Shown here piece by piece: positions 33,619-42,134 of a DNA stretch of 64,000 bases (positions within the stretch are counted from its first letter, which is position 1; each line of letters begins with the position of its first letter). The DNA lies in contig NZ_JADMJL010000017.1 in NCBI RefSeq assembly GCF_018780585.1, forward strand, positions 1 to 64,000, read 5' to 3'. The notes beneath the pieces were generated by a model, which was given only the letters and a program-made list of their open reading frames with translations, did not search any database and was not told the DNA's origin. This DNA comes from Methyloversatilis discipulorum (GTDB lineage Bacteria > Pseudomonadota > Gammaproteobacteria > Burkholderiales > Rhodocyclaceae). A program made the translations under genes and the position numbers.

Positions 33619-33954
33619 ATGGACAGCAGAGCACAGGCAGAGGCGGTGATCGAGGCCCGAGTCCGGGAATCGATCGAACAGACGGGCGGCATGCCGGATG
33701 GCAAGTCGCTGGAATGGCACGGTGCGGACGTTGAGGCGTTCTCGCGCGACGTGCTGCGTGTGCTGGCATCTGGCTCGCCGTGGGACGAGCAGATTGCCGC
33801 GATTCGTGCGGCTCGCGACACCCACATCATCGAGCAGATCGCCCGCGTCGAGATCGATCTGCGCGGGGCTGACCTGGCCGACGAATTCGCGACCGATGAC
33901 CGTCTGGCCCGCGCCCGTCTGAACGACTTCCAGCAATACGGGGTGGCGTCATGA
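33619..33954 (+). CDS. 111-aa phage protein, first gene of right operon
   Basis: Good ribosome site (GGAGGGGTC). A soluble, acidic, helical protein (MDSRAQAEAVIEARVRESIE...). No family recognised. As the first gene behind the strong repressor-controlled promoter it would be made very early after infection or induction. Confidence 0.7.
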   Translation: MDSRAQAEAVIEARVRESIEQTGGMPDGKSLEWHGADVEAFSRDVLRVLASGSPWDEQIAAIRAARDTHIIEQIARVEIDLRGADLADEFATDDRLARARLNDFQQYGVAS

Positions 33955-34067
33955 ACCCGCTGACCCGGCGCGCCAGCCGCAGCGAACTCCGCGAGCTGGC
34001 AATCGACATCGCCGTCGTGGTCGTCGGCGGACTCGTGATCGCGGCACTTCTGGCAGGGGGTGTGTGA
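33951..34067 (+). CDS. 38-aa single-pass membrane protein
   Basis: Reads MNPLTRRASRSELRELAIDI then the hydrophobic AVVVVGGLVIAALLAGGV. ATGA overlap with the previous stop and with the next start. Function unknown. Confidence 0.65.
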   Translation: MNPLTRRASRSELRELAIDIAVVVVGGLVIAALLAGGV

Positions 34068-34372
34068 TGACCTACTGGAACGCAGCAGTGCCTATTCTCG
34101 GCGTGCTCAGTCTCTACCCGCAAGAAGAGCTGTTGCCGCACGCGATCGAAGAAAGCGAGCCGGCTGGCGTCTGCGTGTCGCTCTCTGATCTCGGCGCGCT
34201 GGATGCGACGGATTTCATCCCGCTCGGATCGTGCCACCAGCGCGGAAGCGAGGGTTTTTACTGGGCGGCGCAACGGATCGTCAGCCGCGACATGCTGGAC
34301 GCCTACGAATACACCGACCGCACGGCCGGCGCTACCGACTGCGCCAGCGACCCGATGCGAGGTGCGGCATGA
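34067..34372 (+). CDS. 101-aa phage protein
   Basis: Starts MTYWNAAVPILGVLSLYPQE in overlap with the upstream stop. Contains two Cys and an aromatic-rich stretch (GFYWAAQRIVSRDMLDAYEY). Not recognised. Confidence 0.65.
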   Translation: MTYWNAAVPILGVLSLYPQEELLPHAIEESEPAGVCVSLSDLGALDATDFIPLGSCHQRGSEGFYWAAQRIVSRDMLDAYEYTDRTAGATDCASDPMRGAA

Positions 34373-34482
34373 GCGCCCCGCTGATCCTGCTCGGCGTGCT
34401 GATCTACGGCGTCATCGCAATGACCGTCGCGCAGATCGCCGGCCGCTGCATCGACGAGATGGGAGGCCCGGACGATGAATAA
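34369..34482 (+). CDS. 37-aa membrane protein
   Basis: MSAPLILLGVLIYGVIAMTV and a short acidic tail; ATGA overlap with the previous gene. One transmembrane helix. Function unknown. Confidence 0.6.
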   Translation: MSAPLILLGVLIYGVIAMTVAQIAGRCIDEMGGPDDE

Positions 34483-34729
34483 GCGCCCCTCCCCCACCGC
34501 CCTGCGCGCTCGAATCCTCGGGCTGCGCTGGCGCCGTGCGCATGCCGCCATGCGCGTGCTGGCCGCCGACAGCATCGCCTCGCAGATCGCGGCAGTCGGC
34601 GCCGACGGCTTCGCCCAGATGCGCGCGACCGGCTACCAGATCGCCACGGCCGAGGCCCTCCGCGAAATCGAGCACCAGCTGCGCCGCTGCCGGCGCGCCC
34701 TCAACCACCTGAAGGAGTACCGCGCATGA
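34475..34729 (+). CDS. 84-aa basic phage protein
   Basis: Arg-rich helical protein (LRARILGLRWRRAHAAMRVL ... LRRCRRALNHLKEYRA). Overlaps both neighbours by 4-8 bp. Possibly nucleic-acid binding from charge; no family recognised. Confidence 0.65.
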   Translation: MNKRPSPTALRARILGLRWRRAHAAMRVLAADSIASQIAAVGADGFAQMRATGYQIATAEALREIEHQLRRCRRALNHLKEYRA

Positions 34730-35187
34730 ATGCGCCTGAAAGGATTGCGGTCCCGGACCGCTCGAAGTTCATCGGCGGGAGCACTCGTGTTCCAGCCATG
34801 ACTGCTGAACGCGTCTCCGCACTTTATGAGAAAGGAATGACGCAGGCGGAAATTGCCCAGGAAATCGGCACGTCGCAGCGAAGCGTCTGCTTGTTCATGA
34901 AGCGCGCCGGTATCGCAGCGCGCGTCGCGTCGAAACGCGATCAGCGCGGAGAGAAGAATTCGACGTGGAAGGGCGAGGACGTCACGTACAAGCCAGCGCA
35001 CAGCCGCGTTTATGCAGCACGTGGTCGGCCGTCGCACTGCGAGCACTGCGGCACGACGAACTCCGAGACTCGCTACGAATGGGCGAACGTTTCCGGTAAG
35101 TACCACGACCCCGCCGACTACCTCCGACTGTGCGTGAAATGCCACCGACGCTGGGATGCGCAGCGTCGCAAGGAAGGGAAAGCATGA
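34726..35187 (+). CDS. HNH-type homing-endonuclease-like protein carrying a YqaJ-like start
   Basis: 153 aa. Residues about 28-62 form an HTH (MTQAEIAQEIGTSQRSVCLF) and the C-terminus is a zinc-bound HNH module (CEHCGTTNSE, YEWANVSGKY, LCVKCHRRWD). The first residues, DRSKFIGGS, match the start of the next protein (DRTKFLGGS), as if the endonuclease had inserted into the exonuclease gene and kept its old 5' end. Likely a mobile, self-spreading nuclease. Confidence 0.75.
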   Translation: MNAPERIAVPDRSKFIGGSTRVPAMTAERVSALYEKGMTQAEIAQEIGTSQRSVCLFMKRAGIAARVASKRDQRGEKNSTWKGEDVTYKPAHSRVYAARGRPSHCEHCGTTNSETRYEWANVSGKYHDPADYLRLCVKCHRRWDAQRRKEGKA

Positions 35188-36140
35188 ACTTCTCCGCTGA
35201 TAGAACGAAATTTTTGGGTGGTAGCGACGTCGCCGCCATCCTCGGCGTCTCGCCGTGGGTCACGCCGTTCATGCTCTTCCAGAAGAAGACCGGCGCCTAT
35301 GTCGAGGACATCACGCCGGCGAAGCAGCGGATTCTCGATCGCGGCCACCGCTGGGAGCCCATCGTGCTGGAGATGCTGGTCGACGAACTGCGCGACCGTG
35401 GCCACGACGTGGAAGTGCTCGCCACCGGCCAGCGCTACCAGGACGCCGAGCTTCCGTTCCTCGCGTGCGAGCTGGACGCCGAGCTGCTGATCGACGGCGA
35501 GGAAACGAACGCCGAGATGAAGACGGCCAGCTACTTCGCATCCGGCGCTTGGGGCGATCGCGACAGCAACGAAGTGCCGATCTATTACGCCGCCCAGGTC
35601 ATGCACGGCCTGATGGTGAAGCCCCGCCGTCGTGCCGTTGTGGCAGCCGTCACCGGCTTCGACGAGAGCCCCATGGTGCGCTGGCTCGACCGCGACGACG
35701 AAACCATCGCCGCGATCCGTGCGCGTGAGGTCGAGTTCTGGCAGCGCATTCAGGACGGCACGCCGCCCGATCCGGTCACGCCCGAGGACGTGAAGTGGCT
35801 GTACCCGAAGGACAGCGGCGTCTCCATCAAGGCCGATGACGAGCTGATCAGCGCCTGCGCGACCCTGAAGGCGCTCAAGCGTGACGCCAAGATCATCGAC
35901 GGCGACATCGAGATCCTCACCACCAAGATCAAGGCGCGCATGGGTTCAGCCGCGGTGCTGCTGGGCGCCGATGGAAAGCCCTTGGCCACCTGGAAGACCA
36001 ACAAGGACGGCACGAAGACCGATTGGAAGGCTGCCTTCCAGGAGGTGTGCGAGATCGCGAACGTGGGCGAGCTGTGCGGACAGCTGATCGAGACCCACAC
36101 CAAGACCACCGAGGGCGACCGCCCCTTCCTCGTGAAATGA
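35184..36140 (+). CDS. YqaJ-type viral recombinase (5'-3' exonuclease)
   Basis: 318 aa from ATG 35184 (ATGA overlap with the HNH gene). YqaJ blocks: RTKFLGGSDVAAILGVSPWV, RGHRWEPIVLEML and the nuclease core ELDAELLIDGEETNAEMKT (Asp98, Glu111, Lys113). It resects double-strand ends for the RecT-like annealing protein that follows. Codons for the first about 12 residues are AT-rich compared with the rest of the gene. Confidence 0.9.
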   Translation: MNFSADRTKFLGGSDVAAILGVSPWVTPFMLFQKKTGAYVEDITPAKQRILDRGHRWEPIVLEMLVDELRDRGHDVEVLATGQRYQDAELPFLACELDAELLIDGEETNAEMKTASYFASGAWGDRDSNEVPIYYAAQVMHGLMVKPRRRAVVAAVTGFDESPMVRWLDRDDETIAAIRAREVEFWQRIQDGTPPDPVTPEDVKWLYPKDSGVSIKADDELISACATLKALKRDAKIIDGDIEILTTKIKARMGSAAVLLGADGKPLATWKTNKDGTKTDWKAAFQEVCEIANVGELCGQLIETHTKTTEGDRPFLVK

Positions 36141-36151
36141 CAGGAGAGAAC

Positions 36152-37261
36152 ATGTCCACCGCTAACCAACAACTCCGAGCGGTCGCAACCGCGATGACCG
36201 GTCCGGAACTGGCTGCAGCCGCGAAGCAGACCGCGCAGCAGGCCGGCTCCGCCACGGTGAAGAAGTTTTTCGAGGCGAACCGCGGCACGCTGGAAGCGCT
36301 GCTGCCGCGCCATTTCGACAGCGAGCGCATGCTGAAGCTCGCACTGGGCGCGCTGCGCACCACGCCGAAGCTGGCCAATGCCAGCCTGTCGTCGCTGCTT
36401 GGCTCGGTCGTGACCTGCGCTCAGCTCGGTCTGGAGCCGAACACGCCTCTCGGCCACGCCTACCTGCTGCCGTTCGATAAGCGCGAGAAGCAGGGCAACC
36501 AGTGGGTGACGGTCGAGACCCAAGTGCAGGTGATCATCGGCTACAAGGGCATGCTGGACCTCGCCCGCCGCAGCGGTCAGATCGTCAGCATCGCCGCCCA
36601 CGAGGTGTGCCAGAACGATGAGTTCGTCTTCGCCTACGGCCTGAACGAGGAACTGGTCCACCGTCCGGCCATGAAGGACCGCGGCCCGGTGATCGGCTTC
36701 TACGCAGTGGCCAAGCTCACCGGCGGTGGCTACTCGTTCGAGTTCATGAGCGTGGATGATGTGAACCACATCCGCGACAAGGCGGCCGAGAAGAACCGCG
36801 CGAAGAAGGACGCCGCCGGCAATCCGATCATCACCGGGCCGTGGGCGGACAACTACGTCGAGATGGGGCGGAAGACCGTCCTGCGCCGCCTGTTCAAGTA
36901 CCTGCCCATCAGCATCGAGTCGCTGGCATTCGCATCGGCCGTCGATGGTCAGGCGATCCGTGAGCCCGCGCCGCTGGAGCAGGTGGTGTTCGACGGTGCC
37001 AATCAGGATGACGCTCCGCCCGAGCAGGGTGCACAGGACGATGCTGGCTTCGACCAGCAGGATGAGGATCTCCGCGCGTTGGAGCAGTCGCAGTCCTCCC
37101 GCGTGCCGCCGATGTCGGTCGAACAGCCGGCCGGGGAATGGCAGCCGTCCCCCGAGGAAGCCGCCGAGATGGAACGCCGCGTCGCCGAAGAGGCAGCCGC
37201 CGACCAGCAGCGCGCCAACGCGCCGCGCGGTCGTGGCCAGCGCCAGATGAGCATCGAGTAA
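36152..37261 (+). CDS. recT: RecT-family single-strand annealing protein
   Basis: 369 aa; ribosome site CAGGAGAGAAC. RecT blocks: SSLLGSVVTCAQLGLEPNTP, GHAYLLPF, QVIIGYKGMLDLARRSG and YVEMGRKTVLRRLFKYLP. The C-terminal 90 residues are acidic and Gln-rich, probably disordered. It pairs with the YqaJ exonuclease as a lambda Red-like recombination system. Confidence 0.92.
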   Translation: MSTANQQLRAVATAMTGPELAAAAKQTAQQAGSATVKKFFEANRGTLEALLPRHFDSERMLKLALGALRTTPKLANASLSSLLGSVVTCAQLGLEPNTPLGHAYLLPFDKREKQGNQWVTVETQVQVIIGYKGMLDLARRSGQIVSIAAHEVCQNDEFVFAYGLNEELVHRPAMKDRGPVIGFYAVAKLTGGGYSFEFMSVDDVNHIRDKAAEKNRAKKDAAGNPIITGPWADNYVEMGRKTVLRRLFKYLPISIESLAFASAVDGQAIREPAPLEQVVFDGANQDDAPPEQGAQDDAGFDQQDEDLRALEQSQSSRVPPMSVEQPAGEWQPSPEEAAEMERRVAEEAAADQQRANAPRGRGQRQMSIE

Positions 37262-37286
37262 CGAACCCACGAGAGGGAGCGAGGCG

Positions 37287-37472
37287 ATGCACTCAGTCGC
37301 TGGTGAAAGCATGACGCGCGGGCAGTACCTGCCACGGGGAGCCGCGCAACAGGAAATGCCGGGCACTCCGTCCGCCGTGGCCACCGCTCCCATTACCGCA
37401 GCAGCGTCCAAGAAACCCCACGGTGTTCAGCGCACCCCGGCTGATGGCCGGATGCCGTGGGCCTTGGATTGA
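37287..37472 (+). CDS. possible 61-aa phage protein
   Basis: A GAGAGGGAGCGAGG stretch precedes the ATG. The sequence (MHSVAGESMTRGQYLPRGAA...) is low in secondary structure and not recognised. It fills the gap between recT and the next gene; could be non-coding. Confidence 0.35.
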   Translation: MHSVAGESMTRGQYLPRGAAQQEMPGTPSAVATAPITAAASKKPHGVQRTPADGRMPWALD

Positions 37473-37497
37473 CCATATTCCTGAGAGGCACTCACCC

Positions 37498-38184
37498 ATG
37501 AATGCACCGCACGACTTCCGCGCAATGACCACCGAAACCATCGGCAAGGATCTGCTCTCCGCCCTGGTCACCGAAATCAAGCTCCTTCCTAAGCCCTGGG
37601 CGAAGCTGGCCGAAGCGAAGCAGAACGACATCATCGACCGCCTCCGCGCCCGTGTGGAGCACAACGTAGGCATGGCCGTGCATCTGCTCTCCGCTCAAGG
37701 CCGTGTCGTCGTGGCCGGCGATCTGGAACAACTGACGATCAAGGACGGCGTAAAGGCCGTTGTGAAGTTCGGCCTCAGCGCACCCAACCTCCATGAGCTC
37801 TACGACTGCGCCGGCAAGGCAGTACTGGTGGTGGTCGCCGACGCCGCGGCCGTCACCGGTGGAATGGACGACGTGAAGGGCGAGGCGGACCAGCGCGCGA
37901 TGGATCTCGGCCACGAGTACGACGACAACGACGGCGGCGGCATGGAGGGCCACGCTTCAGGCGATGTCATCGAGGGTGAGGCACTCGCAATCGAGCAGCA
38001 GCCGCTGCAGGAAGAGCTCGACCAAGCGTATGAGGACGGATACGAGGCGGCTGCCGACGGCAAGCCGGAATCCGACTGCCCGCAAATGGCGGGCTCGCTG
38101 TGCATTCAGTGGGTGAAGGGCTGGAAGGACTGGCATGAGCAGGACGGCGAAGGCTCGGGAAACGCCAGTGCCGACGAGGGCTGA
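37498..38184 (+). CDS. phage protein with C-terminal RMF-like domain
   Basis: 228 aa from MNAPHDFRAMTTETIGKDLL. Residues about 20-120 are an unrecognised helical/strand domain common beside recombination genes. Residues about 180-218 (AYEDGYEAAADGK, SDCPQMAGSLCIQWVKGWKD) match the ribosome modulation factor pattern G-x-x-A-x-x-G...CP...W..GW. Whether it touches ribosomes is unknown. Confidence 0.7.
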   Translation: MNAPHDFRAMTTETIGKDLLSALVTEIKLLPKPWAKLAEAKQNDIIDRLRARVEHNVGMAVHLLSAQGRVVVAGDLEQLTIKDGVKAVVKFGLSAPNLHELYDCAGKAVLVVVADAAAVTGGMDDVKGEADQRAMDLGHEYDDNDGGGMEGHASGDVIEGEALAIEQQPLQEELDQAYEDGYEAAADGKPESDCPQMAGSLCIQWVKGWKDWHEQDGEGSGNASADEG

Positions 38185-38188
38185 TCAC

Positions 38189-40039
38189 ATGAAAATCACC
38201 CGAATCTCCGCACAGAACTACCTGGGCATCCGCGCGGCCGACATCGCGCTCGATCGCCCGGTGCAACTGTTCGCCGGCCGCAACTTCGCCGGCAAGTCCA
38301 GCCTGCAGGAGGCCGTCCGCCACGCGCTCACCGGTGAAACGGTCCGCGTCAGCCTGAAGAAGGAATACGCGTCGCTGCTCACCGAGGGCGCCGAGTCCGG
38401 CTTCGTGGAAGTTGTGGCCGATGGCGGCGCGTTCGCGGTGGCGCTGCCCAGTGGCAAGGGCGTGGCGAGCAGTGAGTCCGCGCTGCCCTACCTGCTGGAC
38501 GCCCAGCGCTTCGCCAGCCTGTCGCCGGACGAGCGCCGCGCCTTCCTGTTCGGGCTGATGGGTCTGTCGTCGTCCGGCGATGCGGTGAAGAAGCGCCTGG
38601 CCGACAAGGGCTTCGACGACGCCCGCGTCGCGCTGGTGATGCCGCTGCTCCGCGCCGGCTTCGATGCCGCCTGCAAGGAAGCCCAGAACCGCGCCCGCGA
38701 TGCGAAGGCAGCGTGGAAGACCGTCACCGGTGGCGAGACCTGGGGCAAGGACAAGGCGGCCGGCTGGCGCCCGGCTGCGCTGCCGGAGGGTGCCGCGAAG
38801 GCGCCGGGGCTGCTGGAGAACGCCCGCGCCAAGCTGGCGGAGGCCGACGGCGCACTGGCCACGGCCCAGCAGGCGCTGGGTGCTGCGCGGTCCGCCGCCC
38901 AGGCACGCGAGGAGCAGGAGCAGCAGCGCGTGCAGCTGGAGGAGCGCGCCGGCCGTATCGAGCGCATCCGCGCGAAGCTCGCCAAGGACGAGGCCGAACT
39001 GGCCGACTGGCAGGCGAAGGTCACCGACGCGAAGGCAGCAGCCGGCGGCGTGAAGAAGGTGCGTGCCGTGCTGGAGGACGCCGTGCTCCGCGGCCTCGCA
39101 GAGGTCGCCGTCGAGTTTCTCGGCATCGCCGAGGCCAGCACCGGCATCGTGGTGAGCGACTCCGGCGAGATCCTCGAATGGGACCAGGCGTTGCTGAACC
39201 GCGCTCGCGCGCACGTCGCCGAATACCGAGCACAGAGCGCAACGGCTCCGGCCGAAGATGCTCAGGCCGCCGCGAAACTCGCCGAGTACGAGAAGGCGCG
39301 CGACCTGATGCAGAGCGCCGTCGCCAACGGTCGGCGCGATCTGGCGGCAGCCGAAGCTGCAGAGGCCGCCCTGCAGGCCCTTGATGCCGCCGCCGCCGGC
39401 GATGCGCCGAACTTCGACGAGCTGCGCGAGGACGTGCAGCAGAAGATCGAGGCGCGCGATGCGTGGCGTGCCGATGTCGAGAAGTACAAAGCGCTGACCG
39501 AGCTGGCTGCGCGGCAGGAGAAGGTCGTCGCCGACGCCGGCCGGCACCACGCCGACGTGCTCGCCTGGCTGGAGATCGCGGACGCGCTGTCGCCGGACGG
39601 CATCCCGGGCGACATGCTCGCCGAGGCGCTCGGACCGATCAACAACCGACTGGACACGACGTCGATGCGTGCGCAGTGGATGCAGGTCTATATCGGTGAC
39701 GACATGTCCGTCTGCGCCGCCTACCACGGTCCAGATAACCGACCGCGTTCGTACGCGCTGCTCAGCGAGTCCGAGAAGTGGCGCGCCGACGCGATGATCG
39801 CGGAGGCCGTGAGCTACCTCTCCGGGCTGCGCCTGCTGGTGCTCGATCGATTCGACGTGCTGGACCTGGCCGGCCGCGCCGACGCGCTGGAGTGGCTTGA
39901 CGCACTGACCGAGGCCGACGAGATCGACACGGCGCTGGTGTTCGGGACGCTCAAAGCGCTGCCCGGTGGCCTGCCGGACAGCATGCAGGCGCACTGGATC
40001 GATGGCGGTGTCGTGGGTCAGATGCGGGAGGCTGCGTGA
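38189..40039 (+). CDS. SMC/RecN-like ATPase
   Basis: 616 aa from MKITRISAQNYLGIRAADIA. Walker A GRNFAGKSS (30-38), a long Ala/Glu coiled coil (about 205-440), signature-like LLSESEKWRADAMIAEA and Walker B-like LRLLVLDRFDVLD. The layout is that of SbcC/RecF-type ABC ATPases. Next to YqaJ and RecT it probably helps process DNA ends. Confidence 0.85.
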   Translation: MKITRISAQNYLGIRAADIALDRPVQLFAGRNFAGKSSLQEAVRHALTGETVRVSLKKEYASLLTEGAESGFVEVVADGGAFAVALPSGKGVASSESALPYLLDAQRFASLSPDERRAFLFGLMGLSSSGDAVKKRLADKGFDDARVALVMPLLRAGFDAACKEAQNRARDAKAAWKTVTGGETWGKDKAAGWRPAALPEGAAKAPGLLENARAKLAEADGALATAQQALGAARSAAQAREEQEQQRVQLEERAGRIERIRAKLAKDEAELADWQAKVTDAKAAAGGVKKVRAVLEDAVLRGLAEVAVEFLGIAEASTGIVVSDSGEILEWDQALLNRARAHVAEYRAQSATAPAEDAQAAAKLAEYEKARDLMQSAVANGRRDLAAAEAAEAALQALDAAAAGDAPNFDELREDVQQKIEARDAWRADVEKYKALTELAARQEKVVADAGRHHADVLAWLEIADALSPDGIPGDMLAEALGPINNRLDTTSMRAQWMQVYIGDDMSVCAAYHGPDNRPRSYALLSESEKWRADAMIAEAVSYLSGLRLLVLDRFDVLDLAGRADALEWLDALTEADEIDTALVFGTLKALPGGLPDSMQAHWIDGGVVGQMREAA

Positions 40040-41175
40040 TGGAGATCAAGAACGCAGTCATCGAAAGCGTGACGCTGGAGAAGGGCGACCGCGGACTCCT
40101 CCAGTGCTGGCTGCACTTGAGTTACGGCGGATCGGGCCAAGGATTCGGCGGCTACGCGCTCTACCTTCCGAAGAGCTTCGCGCACCACAGCATGCAAAGC
40201 GTCGCCGGCCATTTCATGTTTCGTTGCATGGAAGTGGCTGGCGTCGACAACTGGGCTGACATGGCTGGCCGGACGATTCGTGTGCGCGCTGATAACGGGA
40301 AGGTCTACGCAATCGGCCACATCGTGAAGGACGACTGGTTCGATCCGGCCGAGGATTTCTCTGCCAGGTCGGACGCCGATGAAGAGTCAGAAGCTCTGCG
40401 CGACATGCTGGGCAGCGCGCGTTCGGATCTGGATGTGATGCGGAACGCCCTCGGCGTGCCGGTTGAGCCGCACCAGTCGCTGCTGGAGAGGATGGTCGAG
40501 GCGGCGCAGGCTAAGCGCGGAGCGGTGCCGGAGTGGTGGAAACCGATGCCCGTCAACGGATCGTACGAGCTGGCGCGGGCCTTCCGCGAAGCTGAGACGG
40601 CTGCACTGCTTTCCGGGCACGACCACATCGATGCGTTTCACTGCGGCTACCGTGCCCTGATCGCCGCCGCTCCTGCGCCCGCTTCGGCAGACGACGCCAG
40701 CCTCTCTAAGTGTCAGGCCCGTCTTTTTGATGTACTGGTTGGGGATGACGGGCAGGCGTGGGCGGAGGCCGAACGCTATTTGGAAACGGCACGACCAGAC
40801 TTGTTCGCCACCCTGCGCCGCGAGGCGAAGCCCGCGAAGTGCGACGGCAACCACGGCGGGCCGCGATGCGCGGATCCGGAGTGCTGGAACGATGGACCGA
40901 TCGCACTGATCCTCGACGAACTCCGCCGCGCCGTCACCAAGTTCCCAACCTGGCCGACCGATCCGCTGCACGCGTTGGCAGTGCTCGGCGAGGAATTTGG
41001 CGAACTGACGAAAGCCACTCTGCAGACCACCTACGAGCCCCACAAGTCCAGCCATGACGATGTGCGAACTGAGGCTATTCAGACGGCTGCCATGGCGCTG
41101 CGATTCGTCATCAGCCTGGAACGCTACGAATACACGCAGGGCATTCAGCACCAGCAGGAAGGGCAGCCCGCATGA
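40039..41175 (+). CDS. phage protein with C-terminal MazG-like domain
   Basis: 378 aa. Residues about 1-90 form a strand-rich domain (IKNAVIESVTLEKGDRGLLQ). About 110-280 are helical with a Cys cluster (CDGNHGGPRCADPECWND). The last 90 residues (LHALAVLGEEFGELTKA, DVRTEAIQTAAMALRF) match MazG-like NTP pyrophosphohydrolases, with GEEFGEL providing the metal-binding Glu. Possible role: trimming nucleotide pools or alarmones during infection. Confidence 0.7.
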   Translation: MEIKNAVIESVTLEKGDRGLLQCWLHLSYGGSGQGFGGYALYLPKSFAHHSMQSVAGHFMFRCMEVAGVDNWADMAGRTIRVRADNGKVYAIGHIVKDDWFDPAEDFSARSDADEESEALRDMLGSARSDLDVMRNALGVPVEPHQSLLERMVEAAQAKRGAVPEWWKPMPVNGSYELARAFREAETAALLSGHDHIDAFHCGYRALIAAAPAPASADDASLSKCQARLFDVLVGDDGQAWAEAERYLETARPDLFATLRREAKPAKCDGNHGGPRCADPECWNDGPIALILDELRRAVTKFPTWPTDPLHALAVLGEEFGELTKATLQTTYEPHKSSHDDVRTEAIQTAAMALRFVISLERYEYTQGIQHQQEGQPA

Positions 41176-41483
41176 AGCGCATCTACATCAGCGGACCGAT
41201 GTCCGGGCTGCCCAATCACAACTTCCCGGCCTTTCACGCCGCCGCGGAAAAGGTGCGTGCGCAAGGCATCGAGGCCGTGAATCCGGCCGAGATCAACGCC
41301 GACACCGACCTATCGTGGGAAGAGTGCCTGCGCGCCGACATCAAGGCCCTGTGCGACTGCGACACGATTGCAATGCTGCCCGGCTGGGAGAACAGCAAGG
41401 GCGCACACCTCGAGGTGCATGTCGCGCATCGGCTGGGGATTCGTGTTGTCCGGATTGAGGACATCGGCGGAGGTGAGGCATGA
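41172..41483 (+). CDS. DUF4406, nucleoside 2-deoxyribosyltransferase-like
   Basis: 103 aa starting MKRIYISGPMSGLPNHNFPA, the DUF4406 signature; D.IAMLPGWENSKGAHLE follows the transferase fold, with Glu in the final helix. Likely nucleotide salvage. ATGA overlaps on both sides. Confidence 0.85.
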   Translation: MKRIYISGPMSGLPNHNFPAFHAAAEKVRAQGIEAVNPAEINADTDLSWEECLRADIKALCDCDTIAMLPGWENSKGAHLEVHVAHRLGIRVVRIEDIGGGEA

Positions 41484-41970
41484 AGCGCGACGCCATCACC
41501 ACCGCGCCCGACGACGTGCGCGATATCCGGCACTTCCACCTGTTCTGCGGTCTCGGCGGCGGTGCACGCGGCTTCAACGCGGCGAGCGCCCGGGTAGGCA
41601 ACATGGTCGGCCGCTTTCGCTGCCTGGGCGGCATCGACGTCGACCCGGCATCGATCCGCGACTTCAGCCGGCTGGCCGGCGTGCCGAGGACGGCACGTGG
41701 CACCGCCCCTTCACCACGCTTGAGCTGGCCGCGTTGCAGTCGCTGGTGGATCCGGAGGAAGTGCTCGAGCTGGACGGTCTCAGCGACAGCGACTGGCGTG
41801 AGCGCATCGGCAACGCAGTGCCGCCGGACGCCGCGCGGGCTATCGCCGGCGAGATGGGCCGCACGCTGCTGCTGGCGTGGTCCGGCGAAACCTTTACCCT
41901 GAGCAGCGCGCCGATATGGGTTCAGCCGGCGTTGGCTGCTCTGACCGTAGCGCAGGGAGGTGCTGCCTGA
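41480..41970 (+). pseudogene. C5-cytosine DNA methyltransferase, internally deleted and frameshifted
   Basis: The N-terminus (to about 41690) has motif I in FHLFCGLGGGARGFN and GGIDVDPASIRDF. A different frame (about 41690-41970) supplies the C-terminal end (EDGTWHRPFTTLELAALQSL, then RIGNAVPPDAARAIAGEM, motif X). The catalytic PC motif and target-recognition region are absent, so a deletion of most of the gene joined the two ends out of frame. It cannot be active. Confidence 0.78.
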
Positions 41971-42134
41971 TGGCCAACGACCTCAATCAATGCAACTTCA
42001 TCGGGCGACTGGGCCGCGACCCTGAGACGCGCTACGCACCGAACGGTGAGGCGATCTGCAATTTCTCGATCGCATGCGGGTGGAAAACGAGGGAGAAGGA
42101 AGGGACGGAGTGGGTGTCGGAGGTGCGGACGTGA
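41970..42134 (+). pseudogene. ssb: truncated single-strand DNA-binding protein
   Basis: 54 aa. MANDLNQCNFIGRLGRDPET, then IACGWKTREKEGTEWVS, is a normal SSB start, but it ends EVRT-stop where full-length SSBs continue through the second half of the OB fold. The stop overlaps the GTG of the next gene. Half an OB fold should not fold or bind DNA; a deletion remnant is the simplest reading. Confidence 0.75.

Noticed and set aside
33464..33649. 61-codon plus-strand frame starting in the promoter
   Set aside because: Its ATG lies inside operator O5 and upstream of the predicted transcription start.
35750..37411. 553-codon minus-strand frame antisense to yqaJ/recT
   Set aside because: The plus-strand genes have clear family motifs; the antisense frame is a GC-rich composition artefact.
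37967..39994. 675-codon minus-strand frame antisense to the SMC-like ATPase
   Set aside because: His/Arg/Leu-rich composition without motifs; opposes a well-supported ATPase gene.
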